Counted from the first letter of the stretch, positions 1 through 9,396 are shown. The stretch: 64,000 nucleotides of DNA from Micromonospora cremea (GCF_900143515.1 NZ_FSQT01000001.1:2294001-2358000); one strand, 5' to 3'. The notes: generated from the sequence alone by a model not told the origin. Program-made: numbers and translations.

Positions 1-447
1 TACATGGCCGTGCTGGGCATCGGCGTCGGCATGCTCATGCAGAACCTCGTGCTCGCCGCGCAGAACGACGTCCCCGCCCACGAACTCGGTGCCACCACCT
101 CCGTGCTGACGTTCTTCCGCAGCATGGGCGGCGCCATCGGGGTCAGCGCACTCGGTGCGGTCCTGGCGAGCCGGGTGACCTCGCTGACGGCCGAGCGGCT
201 CGGCCCGGCCGCGGCCGGCGGCGGCTCCGCCGAGGTGCCCGACCTGTCCACCCTGCCCGAGCCGGTGCTGCGCATCGTGCAGGACGTGTACGGCACCGCC
301 ACCGCCGACCTCTTCCTGGTCGGCGCCCCGATCGCGCTGCTCGCACTGATCGTCGTGCTGTTCATCAAGGAAAAGCCGCTACACACCCTCAGTGGGGACG
401 AACGACGCGCCCAGGAGGAGGCGGCCGCAAAGGCCGCGACTCACTGA
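1..447 (+). CDS. MFS drug exporter, DHA2 (EmrB/QacA) type, C-terminal part
   Basis: The frame is open from the first base, so the gene starts upstream of the window. The visible 148 residues hold the end of a 14-TM major facilitator: the motif GxxxGxLMQNLVLAAQN, then the sequence SVLTFFRSMGGAIGVSALGAV, which resembles the segment near TM11 of EmrB/QacA exporters. A last hydrophobic helix (about residues 105-122) and a charged cytoplasmic tail rich in E, A and K follow. Proton-coupled export of a hydrophobic or cationic compound is the family role; the substrate cannot be read. A strong hairpin follows the stop codon. Confidence 0.85.
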   Translation, partial: YMAVLGIGVGMLMQNLVLAAQNDVPAHELGATTSVLTFFRSMGGAIGVSALGAVLASRVTSLTAERLGPAAAGGGSAEVPDLSTLPEPVLRIVQDVYGTATADLFLVGAPIALLALIVVLFIKEKPLHTLSGDERRAQEEAAAKAATH

Positions 448-461
448 GCGGTACGGCAACT

Positions 462-493
462 GTCGGGGGCGGGCCCGTTGGCCCGCCCCCGAC
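462..493. terminator. Rho-independent-type hairpin after the MFS gene
   Basis: Perfect 14-bp arms at 462-475 and 480-493 (GTCGGGGGCGGGCC and its complement) flank a 4-nt loop, 15 nt after the MFS stop codon. There is no U tract, which is normal in actinobacteria. Confidence 0.75.
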
Positions 494-580
494 CTGCGCC
501 CACCGACGGACCGGCGGGGGCACTCCCTGCCGCCTCTGAGAGTCCGCGGAGGGCCGGTCACGGACGGCACCCGCACCGAA

Positions 581-628
581 GAGCCCCATACCTCAGAGTC
601 ATGTCTATGCCTCAGAGGTATGGGGCTC
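581..628. promoter_or_regulatory. Palindromic operator candidate (ATACCTC family)
   Basis: Outer arms 581-594 and 615-628 are perfectly complementary over 14 bp (GAGCCCCATACCTC). The inner part continues as imperfect half-sites CATACCTCAGAGTCAT and, on the other strand, CATACCTCTGAGGCAT. The same half-site recurs at 60198-60241, and its core at 44318-44332. It lies about 295 bp upstream of the OFA transporter. The shared consensus points to a protein binding site rather than only a hairpin. Its regulator is unknown; the LuxR/TrmB-type protein at 59118-60104 is the best guess because the 60.2-kb copy adjoins it. Confidence 0.5.
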
Positions 629-922
629 AGGCCAACTCCCCCGGCACGGCTCGGGTCGCGGCCCGCGTTTTTCGGTAATGACAAGCTGCGAACCAGTTGC
701 CACGTAACGTGAGGTGCAGCCGGTCAACCGGCTGACGCCAGACGTGCGACGGGCCGCCACTGTGGCGGCGCCGCTCGGCCGACTGCCGGGAGTCCGGCGA
801 GATTCCCCGACCCGGCGTGATCCGGGTATGCGCGAATTCTGCCCAGTGGGCGCTGTGACGGTGCGAGGCTTCGGCCAGTTCTGCGCCGCCGCCGGCCCAC
901 ACAGCCGCAGGAGGTGCGGACG

Positions 923-2485
923 ATGCCCATGCTTTCGGTCTTCGATCCTCGGCACACCGTCGCTCCGCCGGGGTACAGCCGCTGGCTCATCCCGACCGCG
1001 GCGCTGGCCGTGCACGTCTGCATCGGCCAGGTCTACGCGACGAGCGTCTACAAGAACTCCCTCATCGCGCACTTCGACACCAGCCAGACGGCGATCGGGG
1101 CGATCTTCAGCATCGCCATCGTCATGCTGGGTTCGTCCGCCGCCGTGGGTGGCAGGTGGGTGGAGCGGAACGGACCGCGCCGGGCGATGTTCGTCTCGGC
1201 CTGCTTCTGGGCCACCGGGTTCCTTGTCGGCGCGCTCGGCATCGCGACCCATCAACTCTGGCTCCTCTACCTCGGGTACGGCGTCATCGGCGGCATCGGG
1301 CTCGGCATCGGCTACATCTCGCCGGTCTCCACGCTGATCAAGTGGTTCCCGGACCGGCCCGGCCTCGCCACCGGGCTGGCCATCATGGGTTTCGGCGGCG
1401 GAGCACTGGTCGCCGGCCCGCTCGCCCGCCAACTGCTCTCCCTCTACGACCCGGACTACAACCCCGCCAACCCGGCCGCAGTGGCGTCGGGACATGCCCT
1501 GGTGGCACTCTTCGTCACGTTCGCCATCGGATACTTCGTGATCATGATGTTCGGGCCGTTCAACGTCCGCGTCCCCGCGCCGGACTGGCGGCCCGCCGGG
1601 TTCGACCCCGCGCGCGTCGCCAGCCGGCCGCTGGTGACACGGGCGAGCGTGTCCGCGTCGAACGCCGTACGCACCCGTTCGTTCTGGCTGCTGTGGATCG
1701 TGCTGTTCTGCAACGTCACCGCGGGCATCGGCATCCTGGAACAGGCCAGCCCAATGATCCAGGACTTCTTCCGGGACAACGGGGTCAGCGCCGTCTCGGT
1801 GTCGGCGGCGGCCGGTTTCGTGGGAGTGCTGTCGCTGTTCAACATGGCCGGGCGTTTCGTCTGGTCGACGACCTCCGACCTCATCGGCCGCAAGCCCATC
1901 TACATGGTCTACCTCGGCGTCGGCATGGTGCTCTACGCGCTGCTCGCCGTGGCCGGCCACGCCGCGACGGCGGTCTTCGTGCTGATCGCCGCCGCCATCA
2001 TCTCGTTCTACGGCGGCGGCTTCGCCACTGCCCCCGCCTACCTGCGGGACCTGTTCGGCACCTTCCAGGTCGGCGCCATCCACGGCCGGCTCCTGACCGC
2101 CTGGTCGGCGGCGGGCGTCGCCGGGCCGTTGATCGTCAACGGGATCCTCGACACGCAGGGCAAGCCCGGCACCCTCACCGCGTCGGCGTACCGGCCCGCG
2201 CTGTTCACGATGGTGGGCATCCTCGCCATCGGGTTCATCGCCAACCTGCTGATCCGCTCCGTGCCGGAACGGTTCCACGAGCCCGACCGGGGACCGACCT
2301 CGCCCGTGGCGCGTGCCACCGTCACCGACCCGGTCGCCCTCGGCCCGGACAGTCAACCCCCGGTGCCGCAGCAGGTCGGCGGCCAGACCGGGCGGCTCTG
2401 GCTGTCGTGGCTGCTCGTCACGGCGCTACTCGGATACGGCATCGTCCAGACCGCCATCACCGCCGCGAAGCTGTTCACCGGCTGA
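923..2485 (+). CDS. OFA-family MFS transporter (oxalate/formate or monocarboxylate)
   Basis: A 520-residue integral membrane protein of the oxalate:formate antiporter family in the major facilitator superfamily. The first helix (PTAALAVHVCIGQVYATSVY) and the TM4-TM5 segment (GGIGLGIGYISPVSTLIKWFPDRPGLATG) are typical of OFA members. About twelve helices are followed by a longer cytoplasmic stretch and an extra C-terminal hydrophobic helix. ATG at 923 has AGGAGG at 909-914 with good spacing; a GTG at 914 lies inside that site and is unlikely. The gene faces the formate dehydrogenase operon across a shared terminator, so formate or oxalate uptake is a reasonable inference. Substrates in this family vary widely. 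Confidence 0.85.
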   Translation: MPMLSVFDPRHTVAPPGYSRWLIPTAALAVHVCIGQVYATSVYKNSLIAHFDTSQTAIGAIFSIAIVMLGSSAAVGGRWVERNGPRRAMFVSACFWATGFLVGALGIATHQLWLLYLGYGVIGGIGLGIGYISPVSTLIKWFPDRPGLATGLAIMGFGGGALVAGPLARQLLSLYDPDYNPANPAAVASGHALVALFVTFAIGYFVIMMFGPFNVRVPAPDWRPAGFDPARVASRPLVTRASVSASNAVRTRSFWLLWIVLFCNVTAGIGILEQASPMIQDFFRDNGVSAVSVSAAAGFVGVLSLFNMAGRFVWSTTSDLIGRKPIYMVYLGVGMVLYALLAVAGHAATAVFVLIAAAIISFYGGGFATAPAYLRDLFGTFQVGAIHGRLLTAWSAAGVAGPLIVNGILDTQGKPGTLTASAYRPALFTMVGILAIGFIANLLIRSVPERFHEPDRGPTSPVARATVTDPVALGPDSQPPVPQQVGGQTGRLWLSWLLVTALLGYGIVQTAITAAKLFTG

Positions 2486-2492
2486 TGTCATC

Positions 2493-2526
2493 CGCGCCCC
2501 GGCGAGGATGATGGCGCCGGGGCGCG
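2493..2526. terminator. Bidirectional terminator between OFA transporter and fdh operon
   Basis: Perfect 12-bp arms at 2493-2504 and 2515-2526 (CGCGCCCCGGCG and complement) with a 10-nt loop. It lies between two converging transcription units and can serve both. Confidence 0.75.
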
Positions 2527-2609
2527 GACACGGGGCGCGGGCACCGCGCGCGCCCACACCCCGGACGAACGGCTCCCAGGCCCGGGGCGTGCGGTCTACG
2601 CGCTCCGCG

Positions 2610-3680
2610 CTAACGGACGGCCGTCGACTCGTTCTGCTCGAGCCGCTCCCGCTGCGGCACGACCGTGTACTTCGGATCGCGCGCGGACGCCCTGCCGGCC
2701 TCGAAGACGCCGAACCGGGTAGCGACGGACGACGCCACGAGGGCCGCGCCGGAGATCGCCGACAAGATCCTGCTGCGCCGGCTGACCAGTGCGGCGGCGG
2801 TGCCCACGGCGAGCAGCGCGCGCCCCGCCCGGACCAGTCGGCCGCTGCGTCCCTGCGCGTAGGGCTCGCCGGTCAGGCCCAGCCGCTCCAACCGGCGACC
2901 GCCGACAAGTTCGATGGTCGCGGCTGCCAGCGCGAGCCGCCGCAGCGGGGCGGTCTCCGCGGCCGGCGCCGCCATCAGCCCGACCCCGGACGCGGCGGCG
3001 AGCGCGCTGCCGGCGAAGACGAACGGCAGTGACGGGTACGCGTCGTGCCAGGACGGCACGGCGGTGTCGGCGAGCAGCACCCCGGTGTAGGTGGCCAGAG
3101 CCGGCGCGGTGGCCGCGGCGGCCAGGCCGGCGACGTTGCCGATGGGCGGCGCCAGTCGGCGGGCAAGGCCGAGCGCACCGTGCTGCGGGAGCAGCGGCGC
3201 CAGCTCGGTGACCGCGGCCACGCCGGCCAGCGGCCCGAACGCGGCGAGGATCCAGGTGCCGACCGACATCGGCGAGGTCAGCTTGGCGACCCGGAGCATG
3301 TGGTGGAACCGGTCCGGCCGCCCGAGGTCGTGAACCAGCAGGTACGTGCTGGCGGCGACGCCGCCGAGGGCTGTCCAGCGGCTCACCGTCCGCAGCCCGG
3401 GCCGTCCGGTCAGTTGGGCACCCGCGCCAATCAGCGCGCTCCCCGCGGCGAGGCCGCCGGTGAACAGGTAGCCAGCGATGTCGTGCTTCCAGACCGGCGG
3501 CTTGAGGACCGGCCGGCCGTAGTAGGAGCTGAAGTCGGCCGGCGGCACGGTCAGCTGCTCGCCGCCGTGGCCACGCCCTCGACCGGGCTGGCGGTGGTGC
3601 TGCCCGTCGGGCTGGTCGAGGCGGGCCTGGAACTCGCGGAACCGGGCGCCGGCCGGCTCGGGTGGCGTCGTGTCCGTCAT
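2610..3680 (-). CDS. NrfD-family membrane subunit of formate dehydrogenase
   Basis: A 356-residue polytopic membrane protein of the NrfD/PsrC family, which passes electrons from an iron-sulfur subunit to the quinone pool. After a hydrophilic N-terminus, the segment SSYYGRPVLKPPVWKHDIAGYLFTGG is the usual NrfD entry, followed by eight or so helices including LVHDLGRP. ATG at 3680 overlaps the TGA of fdhB by 4 nt, so the two are translationally coupled. A longer upstream frame exists but would overlap fdhB by 76 nt. It is last in the operon fdhA-fdhB-nrfD and replaces the cytochrome b556 subunit of E. coli-type formate dehydrogenases. Confidence 0.88.
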   Translation of the reverse strand: MTDTTPPEPAGARFREFQARLDQPDGQHHRQPGRGRGHGGEQLTVPPADFSSYYGRPVLKPPVWKHDIAGYLFTGGLAAGSALIGAGAQLTGRPGLRTVSRWTALGGVAASTYLLVHDLGRPDRFHHMLRVAKLTSPMSVGTWILAAFGPLAGVAAVTELAPLLPQHGALGLARRLAPPIGNVAGLAAAATAPALATYTGVLLADTAVPSWHDAYPSLPFVFAGSALAAASGVGLMAAPAAETAPLRRLALAAATIELVGGRRLERLGLTGEPYAQGRSGRLVRAGRALLAVGTAAALVSRRSRILSAISGAALVASSVATRFGVFEAGRASARDPKYTVVPQRERLEQNESTAVR

Positions 3681-4720
3681 GGCCGCCTGCCCATGAACGC
3701 GACTGCGGTGGCGGCGGCCATCGTCAATGCCGCGAGCCCGGCGCGTTTCCACATGGCCGGTAGGTCGCGGGTGGTCACGATCGGGTCCGGCGGCAGCCCG
3801 TACACCTCCGGCTCATCCAACAGCAGGAAGAACGCCCCGTCACCACCGACCCCGTCGTTCGGGTCGTGCCCGTACAACCGCGCCTCGGGCACCCCCCGCT
3901 CATGCAGGGTCGCCACCCGCGCGGCAGCCCGCTCCCGCAACTCGTCCAACGCCCCGTACTGGATCGACTCCGTCGGACACGCCTGCGCACACGCCGGCGT
4001 CATCCCCACACCCAACCGGTCGTAACACAGCGTGCACTTCCACGCCCGACCATCATCCTTACGCTGATCGATCACCCCGTACGGGCAGGCCGAAATGCAG
4101 TAACCACACCCATTGCAGATGTCCTCCTGCACCACCACCGTGCCGAACTCCGTACGAAACAACGAACCCGTCGGGCAGACATCCAGACACGCCGCATGCG
4201 TGCAGTGCTTGCACACATCCGACATCATCAACCAACGGAAATCCGTACGTTGCTCCGCGCCGGTGCCCCGACCCGGCGGCTGCGCACCCGGCATCCCGAG
4301 GAACTCCGGCCCAGCGGCCATCCGAGCCGCCGCCGGCGGCGAGCCGGTGGGCAGACCCGGGTACGTCCCGGTGTCGGTGCTGGTGTGCGCCCCGACCGCC
4401 GCCGTCTCCGGGCTGACCGGCGGCCCGTCCGGAGTGTCGCGGAACGCCGGGGTCGCCCAGCCGATCGGGCGCGACTGCTCGACGAACGCGACGTGCCGCC
4501 ACGAGTTCGCGGTCAGCGCCCCGGTGTTGTCGTACGACATGCCCAGCAGGTCGAGCCCGCTCTCGGGGACGAGGTTCCATTCCTTGCAGGCCACCTCGCA
4601 CGCCTTGCAGCCGATGCAGACGCTGGTGTCGGTGAAGAACCCCATCCGTGGCGGGGCATCGACGTAGCCGGCGTCGGGCGCCGGGTCGAGCGGGCCGTAC
4701 AGGCTGTTGGCGTGGGGCAT
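3677..4720 (-). CDS. fdhB: Formate dehydrogenase beta subunit, four [4Fe-4S] clusters
   Basis: A 347-residue ferredoxin-like electron-transfer subunit. Four cysteine groups bind four [4Fe-4S] clusters: CIGCKACEVACKEWN (about residue 35), CKHCTHAACLDVCPTGS, CNGCGYCISACPYG, and CTLCYDRLGVGMTPACAQACP. A single C-terminal hydrophobic helix (AGLAALTMAAATAVAFMG) probably anchors it to the membrane beside the NrfD subunit. It starts 2 nt after the fdhA stop codon. Residues 85-145 form a Pro/Gly/Thr-rich insertion between the first two cluster motifs. Electrons from the selenoprotein catalytic subunit pass through it to NrfD and quinone. Confidence 0.92.
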   Translation of the reverse strand: MPHANSLYGPLDPAPDAGYVDAPPRMGFFTDTSVCIGCKACEVACKEWNLVPESGLDLLGMSYDNTGALTANSWRHVAFVEQSRPIGWATPAFRDTPDGPPVSPETAAVGAHTSTDTGTYPGLPTGSPPAAARMAAGPEFLGMPGAQPPGRGTGAEQRTDFRWLMMSDVCKHCTHAACLDVCPTGSLFRTEFGTVVVQEDICNGCGYCISACPYGVIDQRKDDGRAWKCTLCYDRLGVGMTPACAQACPTESIQYGALDELRERAAARVATLHERGVPEARLYGHDPNDGVGGDGAFFLLLDEPEVYGLPPDPIVTTRDLPAMWKRAGLAALTMAAATAVAFMGRRP

Positions 4721-4722
4721 CG

Positions 4723-7700
4723 TCAGACCTCCGGGTCGCGGCCGCTGTCAGCGATGTCGGTCGTGACCTGCGGTGGATAGTGCTGTACGAGATCCCCGGA
4801 CCGTCGCCGGTAGTCGACGACGAGTTCCAGCAGCTCCTGGCCTCTCGGGCGTCGACCGGGCCGGACGTCACAGGTGCCGACCTTGCTCTCCTGGATCAGG
4901 ACGTTGGGGTCGAGGCTGATGCCGAACAGGTCGTTGGCCGAGTCGCCGGTCACCAGGCCCTCGAAGCCGAAGTGGTACGGCAACCACACCTGGTGGATGA
5001 TCCGGCCGTCCACCCGCAGCGGAGTGAGCCGGTCGGTCACCAGCACCTTCGCCTCGATGGCCGCGCGCGCGGTGACCAGGTGGGCCCAGCCCAGGTGGTT
5101 CAGCCCGCGTTCGGCCGCCAACTCCGGCGATACCTCGACGAACATCTCCGGTTGCAGCTCGGCCAGTGGGCGGACCGTCCGGCTCATCGCGCCGGCGGTG
5201 TGGTGCTCGGTGAGCCGGCTGACCGTGAACACGTACGGGAACACCGCGCTGTGCGGCTCCGGTGGGCTCGGGTTAAGCGTGTTGATCGGGTGTATGTAGA
5301 CCTTGCGGGTCGGGTTGGCCTGCTGCCGGTAGAGCGGGTTACGCACCGGCGACTCGACGGGCTCGTAGTGCGTGGGCATCGGCCCGTCGAGCACGCCGGT
5401 GGGGGCGTACAGCCAGCCCTTGCCGTCGCCTTGGAGGACGAACGGGTCGTCGCCGGCGAGCCCCGTGATGCCCGAGGAGCCCGGTGGCGGCCGGTAGGAC
5501 GGCGGTTTGGTCTTTTCGAAGTCCGGCACGTCGTAGCCGGTCCACTCGGCCTTCTGCGGGTCCCACCAGACGTACTTCTTACGTTCGCTCCACGGTCTGC
5601 CGTCCGGGTCGGCGGAGGCGCGGTTGTAGAGGATGCGTCGATTCGCCGGCCAGGCCCAGCCCCACTCGGCGGCCACCCAGTCCTGCTCGTGCCGGGACTT
5701 GCGTCGGGCCGCCTGGTTCACGCCGTCGGCGTACACACCCGTGTAGATCCAGCACCCACCGGCGGTGGAGCCGTCGTCCTTCATCTCGGTGAACGTCGAC
5801 AACGGCCGGCCGCTGGCCACCTCGTAGCCGTTGATCTCGTACAGCACCGATTCGGCGCTCGGCTCGGCGTTCGGCCCGTGCGTCGGGTAGTGCCAGTTCA
5901 GGTCGAGCAGTGCCCGGTCGCGGGGTCGGGTCGACTGAGCCAACCGTTCCCGGATGATGCGTCCGAGGTGGTAGAAGAACCACAGCTCGGAGCGGGCGTC
6001 GCCTGGTGGCTCGACGGCCTTCTCCCGCCACTGCAGCAGCCGCTGGGTCTGGGTGAAGCTGCCCTCCTTCTCCACGTGCGAGGCGGCGGGCAGGAAGAAC
6101 ACCTCCGTACGGCACTCTTCGGGCACGATCTCGCCGGTCTCGATCTCCGGCGCGTGCTGCCAGAACGTGGCGCTCTCGATCATGAACAGGTCTCGGACGA
6201 CCAGCCAGTCCAGATTCGCCATGCCGAGGCGCTGGGCGCGGCCGTGCGCCGAGCCGACCGCCGGGTTCTGCCCGAGCAGGAAGTACCCCTTGACCTTCCC
6301 GTCGATCATGTTCAGCACCTGCTGGTAGGTACCGTGGTCGCCGGTCATCCGCGGCATGTAGCCGTAGCAGTAGTCGTTCTCGGCGGTGGCCGCGTCCCCC
6401 CAGTACGCCTTGAGGAGGTTCACCCCGTAGGTGCGCGCGTTACCCCAGAAGCCCTTCTGCCCCGGGTGCCGGATGCTGTCCACCCACTCGTCCAGCGTCG
6501 GGTGATCCGCGTGGTGCGGCATCGGCAGGTAGCCGGGCAGCAGATTGAACAGCGTCGGGATGTCCGTCGAGCCCTGGATGCTGGCGTGCCCACGCAGGGC
6601 CATCACTCCACCACCCGGACGGCCCATGTTGCCGAGCAGCAGTTGGATGATCGCGCCCGTGCGGATGTACTGCACCCCGACGCTGTGCTGCGTCCAGCCC
6701 ACCGAGTAGACGAGCATTCCGGTCCGCTCCCGGCCGGAGTTCTGCGTCCAGGCCTGAGCCAGCTCCAGGAACTTCTCCTGCGAGATGCCGCAGACCCGCT
6801 CCACCATCTCCGGCGTGTAACGGGCAAAGTGCCGCTTCAGGATCTGGTAGACGCAGCGCGGATGCTGCAACGTCTCGTCCCGTTCGGTCTGCCCGTTCAC
6901 CGGTGCGCCGTGCGACTCGTGCTCCAGCCCGGCAGCGGTTTCCCGCTGTGTCTCGGTGTCCCGGGTCGCGACGTTCTGCCCGTCCCCCTCGTACCGCCAA
7001 CTCTTCTGGTCGTAACTGGCGTTGTCCTCCTTGAAGCCGGAGAAGAGGCCGTGCAGATCCTCAGTGTCGAGGTACTCGTCGGTCACAATCGTGGCGGCGT
7101 TGGTGTAGGAGACCACGTACTCCCGGAAGTCGAGTTCGTTGTCCAGGATGTAACGCACCACCCCGCCCAGCAGCGCGATGTCGGTGCCCGCCCGGATCGG
7201 CAGGTACGCGTCAGCCAGCGCGCTGGTCCGGGTGAACCGCGGGTCGACGTGGAAGACCTTCGCACCCCGACGCTTGGCCGCCATCACCCACTGGAAGCCC
7301 ACCGGATGTGCCTCGGCCATGTTCGAGCCCTGGATGACGATCACGTCTGAGTTGGCCAGGTCCTGCTGGAACTGGGTGGCGCCGCCGCGACCGAAGCTGG
7401 TCCCCAGACCGGGGACGGTGGCGGAGTGTCAAATACGGGCCTGGTTCTCGATCTGGAGCGCCCCCATCGCGGTGAACAACTTCTTGATGAGGTAGTTCTC
7501 CTCGTTGTCCAGCGTCGCCCCACCCAGGCTGCAGATACCCAGCGTCCGGTTGAGCGGCCGGCCCTCGGCGTCGACGTCCTCCCACGTCTCGTCCCGGGCC
7601 GCCAGCACCCGATCAGCGATCATGTTCATCGCCGTGTCGAGGTCGAGGTCCTCCCACTCGGTGCCGTACGGCCGGCGGTAGCGGACCGTCGTCTGCCGCA

Positions 7701-7998
7701 ACGGGCTGGTCACCAGGCTCTTGCTGGCCGCACCCTTCGGACAGAGCCGACCCTGGGAGATCGGGCTGTCCGGATCGCCCTCGATCTGGGTGACCTGCCC
7801 GTCCTTGACGTACACCCGCTGGGCGCAGCCGACGGCGCAGTAGGGACAGACGGACTTGGCCACCGAGTCGGCGGTGTCGGTGCGGGCGGTGAGCGACAGG
7901 GAGCGGGCGGATTTGGCCGCGGCGCCCCGACCCAGCGGGTCGGTGCCGGTGACCTGACGGTAGAGCGGCCAGCTTTCGACCCAGCGCCGCACCCCCAT
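4723..7998 (-). CDS. fdhA: Formate dehydrogenase catalytic subunit, selenocysteine-containing
   Basis: A 1091-residue molybdopterin (bis-MGD) formate dehydrogenase, decoded through an in-frame TGA at 7431-7429 (residue 190). The frame is open on both sides, and the context NQARI-U-HSATVPGL is the canonical active-site segment where other family members have U or C. A SECIS-like hairpin follows at once. The N-terminus carries the [4Fe-4S] motif CPYCAVGC...LCPKG (about residues 50-90). The dinucleotide-binding domain is at the end (VSRLTEHHTAGAMSR, YHFGFEG). No twin-arginine signal is visible at the N-terminus (MGVRRWVESWPLYRQ), so the enzyme probably faces the cytoplasm. ATG 7998 has AAAGG upstream. 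Gene callers blind to Sec will split it into two frames. SelA/B/C/D must be encoded elsewhere. Confidence 0.93.
7400..7431 (-). promoter_or_regulatory. SECIS element of fdhA (UGA plus hairpin)
   Basis: Reading the minus strand, UGA (7431-7429) is followed by a 6-bp stem GUCCCC/GGGGAC (7416-7411 with 7405-7400). It closes a five-base loop, GGUCU. From memory, E. coli fdhF has the same GGU-CUG codons seven codons after its UGA, and here GGU also falls at codon +7. Loop sequence and spacing therefore match a SelB-binding bacterial SECIS. Confidence 0.88.
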
Positions 7999-8117
7999 CA
8001 CTGCACCTTTCCGACGAAAGCGATAAAACGTGAACAGACCGACAATAGATGAGCGGCCACCCAGCGCGCAGCGGGATCCCGCAGCTCACCGACGAATGCC
8101 CTCCCCGGCCCGGTCGA

Positions 8118-9278
8118 TCAGGCCGGGGAAGGCCGAGGTGGTACGACGTGGGCAACGAGATCCTGACGACCCCGGGCGGAGCAGGAGGCCTGTGGCTCGG
8201 TCAGGGGCGGGCGGTGGATCGGGGTCTCGAGGTCGGTGAGCGGGCGACCCGAGCCGCCCCACGCCTCGGCGATGATCTCGGCGGCGATCGCCACGGCCGT
8301 CTCCTCCGGCGTGCGCGCGCCGAGGTCCAGCCCGATCGGCGAGGAGAGCCGGGCCAGGGCGGCCTCGCTCACGCCCGCCTCGCGCAGCCGTCGTAGCCGA
8401 TCGGAGTGCGTACGGCGGCTGCCCATCGCCCCGATGTAGCGGGCGGGGGTGTGCAGGGCGACCTCGAGCAGCGGCACGTCGAACTTCGGGTCGTGGGTCA
8501 GGACGCAGAGCACCGTGCGGTCGTCCACGGTCGTCGACTCCAGATACGTGTGCGGCCACTGGACGACGAGGTCGTCGACGTCCGGGAAGCGCGTACGGGT
8601 GGCGAACACCGGGCGGGCGTCGCAGACCGTGACGTGGTAGCCGAGGAACCGGCCGATCCGGGCCATCGCGGCGGCGAAGTCGATCGCACCGAAAATGATC
8701 ATGCGGGCTGGGGACACGTACGACTGGACGAACACCGACACCTCGTCGAGTCGCTCCTCCCCCTGGCGGCCGAGGTGGACCATGCCGGTGGTGCCGAGGG
8801 CGAGCATGCCGGCGGCGTGACGGGCAACCGCGTCGTCCAGGTTCGACGCGCCGAGGCTGCCCGCGACCCGGTCGGGCCAGATCACCAGCTGCGCGTTCTC
8901 GACCGATGCCGTGGCGACCGGCCGGCCGTCCCGGATCGCCGCGAGCACCTCGTCGGGCTCGGTCATCGCGACGTCCGGCTGAACCAGGATCTCGATCGTG
9001 CCGCCGCAGGTCAGGCCGACGTCGAACGCGTCGTCGTCGCTGACGCCGTAGGTCTGGGTGCGGGCCTGGCCGGTCTCGACCGCCGCCCGGCACAGCTCGT
9101 AGACGGCGCCCTCGACGCACCCGCCCGAGATGCTGCCCAGGACCTCGCCGCTGGCGGAGACGGCCATGGCGGCGCCGGGCTGCCGGGGCGCCGACTGCCA
9201 GGTTCGGACGACGGTCGCGACGGCGAACGGAACGCCGGCGGCGCGCCAGCCGGTCAGTCCGTCGACGATGTCCCTCAT
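8118..9278 (-). CDS. xdhC: XdhC/CoxI family molybdenum-hydroxylase maturation factor
   Basis: A 386-residue XdhC family protein. The N-terminal XdhC/CoxI domain shows GSISGGCVEGAVYELC, and a Rossmann-like C-terminal domain contains IIFGAIDFAAAMARIGRFLGYHVTVCDAR and the family signature IGAMGSRRTHSDRLRRL...SPIGLDLGARTPEETAVAIAAEI. The family binds molybdenum cofactor and helps insert the sulfurated form into xanthine- and CO-dehydrogenase-type enzymes. The first ATG of the conserved domain (9278) was chosen; a longer frame to 9434 would run over the palindrome and the coxM start. Its divergence from coxM suggests it matures CO dehydrogenase. The last 35 residues (HRPPLTEPQ...) look unstructured. 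Confidence 0.85.
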   Translation of the reverse strand: MRDIVDGLTGWRAAGVPFAVATVVRTWQSAPRQPGAAMAVSASGEVLGSISGGCVEGAVYELCRAAVETGQARTQTYGVSDDDAFDVGLTCGGTIEILVQPDVAMTEPDEVLAAIRDGRPVATASVENAQLVIWPDRVAGSLGASNLDDAVARHAAGMLALGTTGMVHLGRQGEERLDEVSVFVQSYVSPARMIIFGAIDFAAAMARIGRFLGYHVTVCDARPVFATRTRFPDVDDLVVQWPHTYLESTTVDDRTVLCVLTHDPKFDVPLLEVALHTPARYIGAMGSRRTHSDRLRRLREAGVSEAALARLSSPIGLDLGARTPEETAVAIAAEIIAEAWGGSGRPLTDLETPIHRPPLTEPQASCSARGRQDLVAHVVPPRPSPA

Positions 9279-9309
9279 GGCCGCACGATCCGCGAGCGCC
9301 GGCGGCACC

Positions 9310-9349
9310 GTCAACGGCGACCTAAGCAGTTGCTTAGGTCGCCGTTGAC
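9310..9349. promoter_or_regulatory. Perfect 40-bp palindrome in the xdhC/coxM divergent promoter
   Basis: Arms 9310-9328 and 9331-9349 are exact 19-bp complements (GTCAACGGCGACCTAAGCA) around a 2-nt centre. The palindrome sits 31 bp upstream of the xdhC start and 47 bp upstream of the coxM start, where a shared operator would be expected. The inner CTAAGCAGTTGCTTAG has the look of a dimeric HTH-protein site. The regulator is not known; the LysR protein at the end of the operon is one candidate. Confidence 0.6.
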
Positions 9350-9396
9350 TTCGGCCGGCGCCGGGATCAGATTTTCCGCAACCACGGAGGTGCGAC

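Larger units (their letters stand above)
448..922. other. Intergenic region, no gene seen
   Basis: This 475-bp gap holds the MFS terminator and a palindrome at 581-628. I find no convincing coding sequence on either strand. The long open frame on the minus strand is a codon-bias shadow of the next gene. Confidence 0.6.

Noticed and set aside
605..2356. Long open frame on the minus strand opposite the OFA transporter
   Set aside because: Its translation is Arg/Asp/Gly/His-rich with no membrane or domain pattern. It is the usual antisense shadow in GC-rich DNA; the plus strand has a clear transporter.
4648..7350. 900-codon plus-strand open frame across fdhA
   Set aside because: Composition (His, Val, Arg, Gln, Pro) is that of a complement-frame shadow, and the minus strand encodes a well-conserved formate dehydrogenase.
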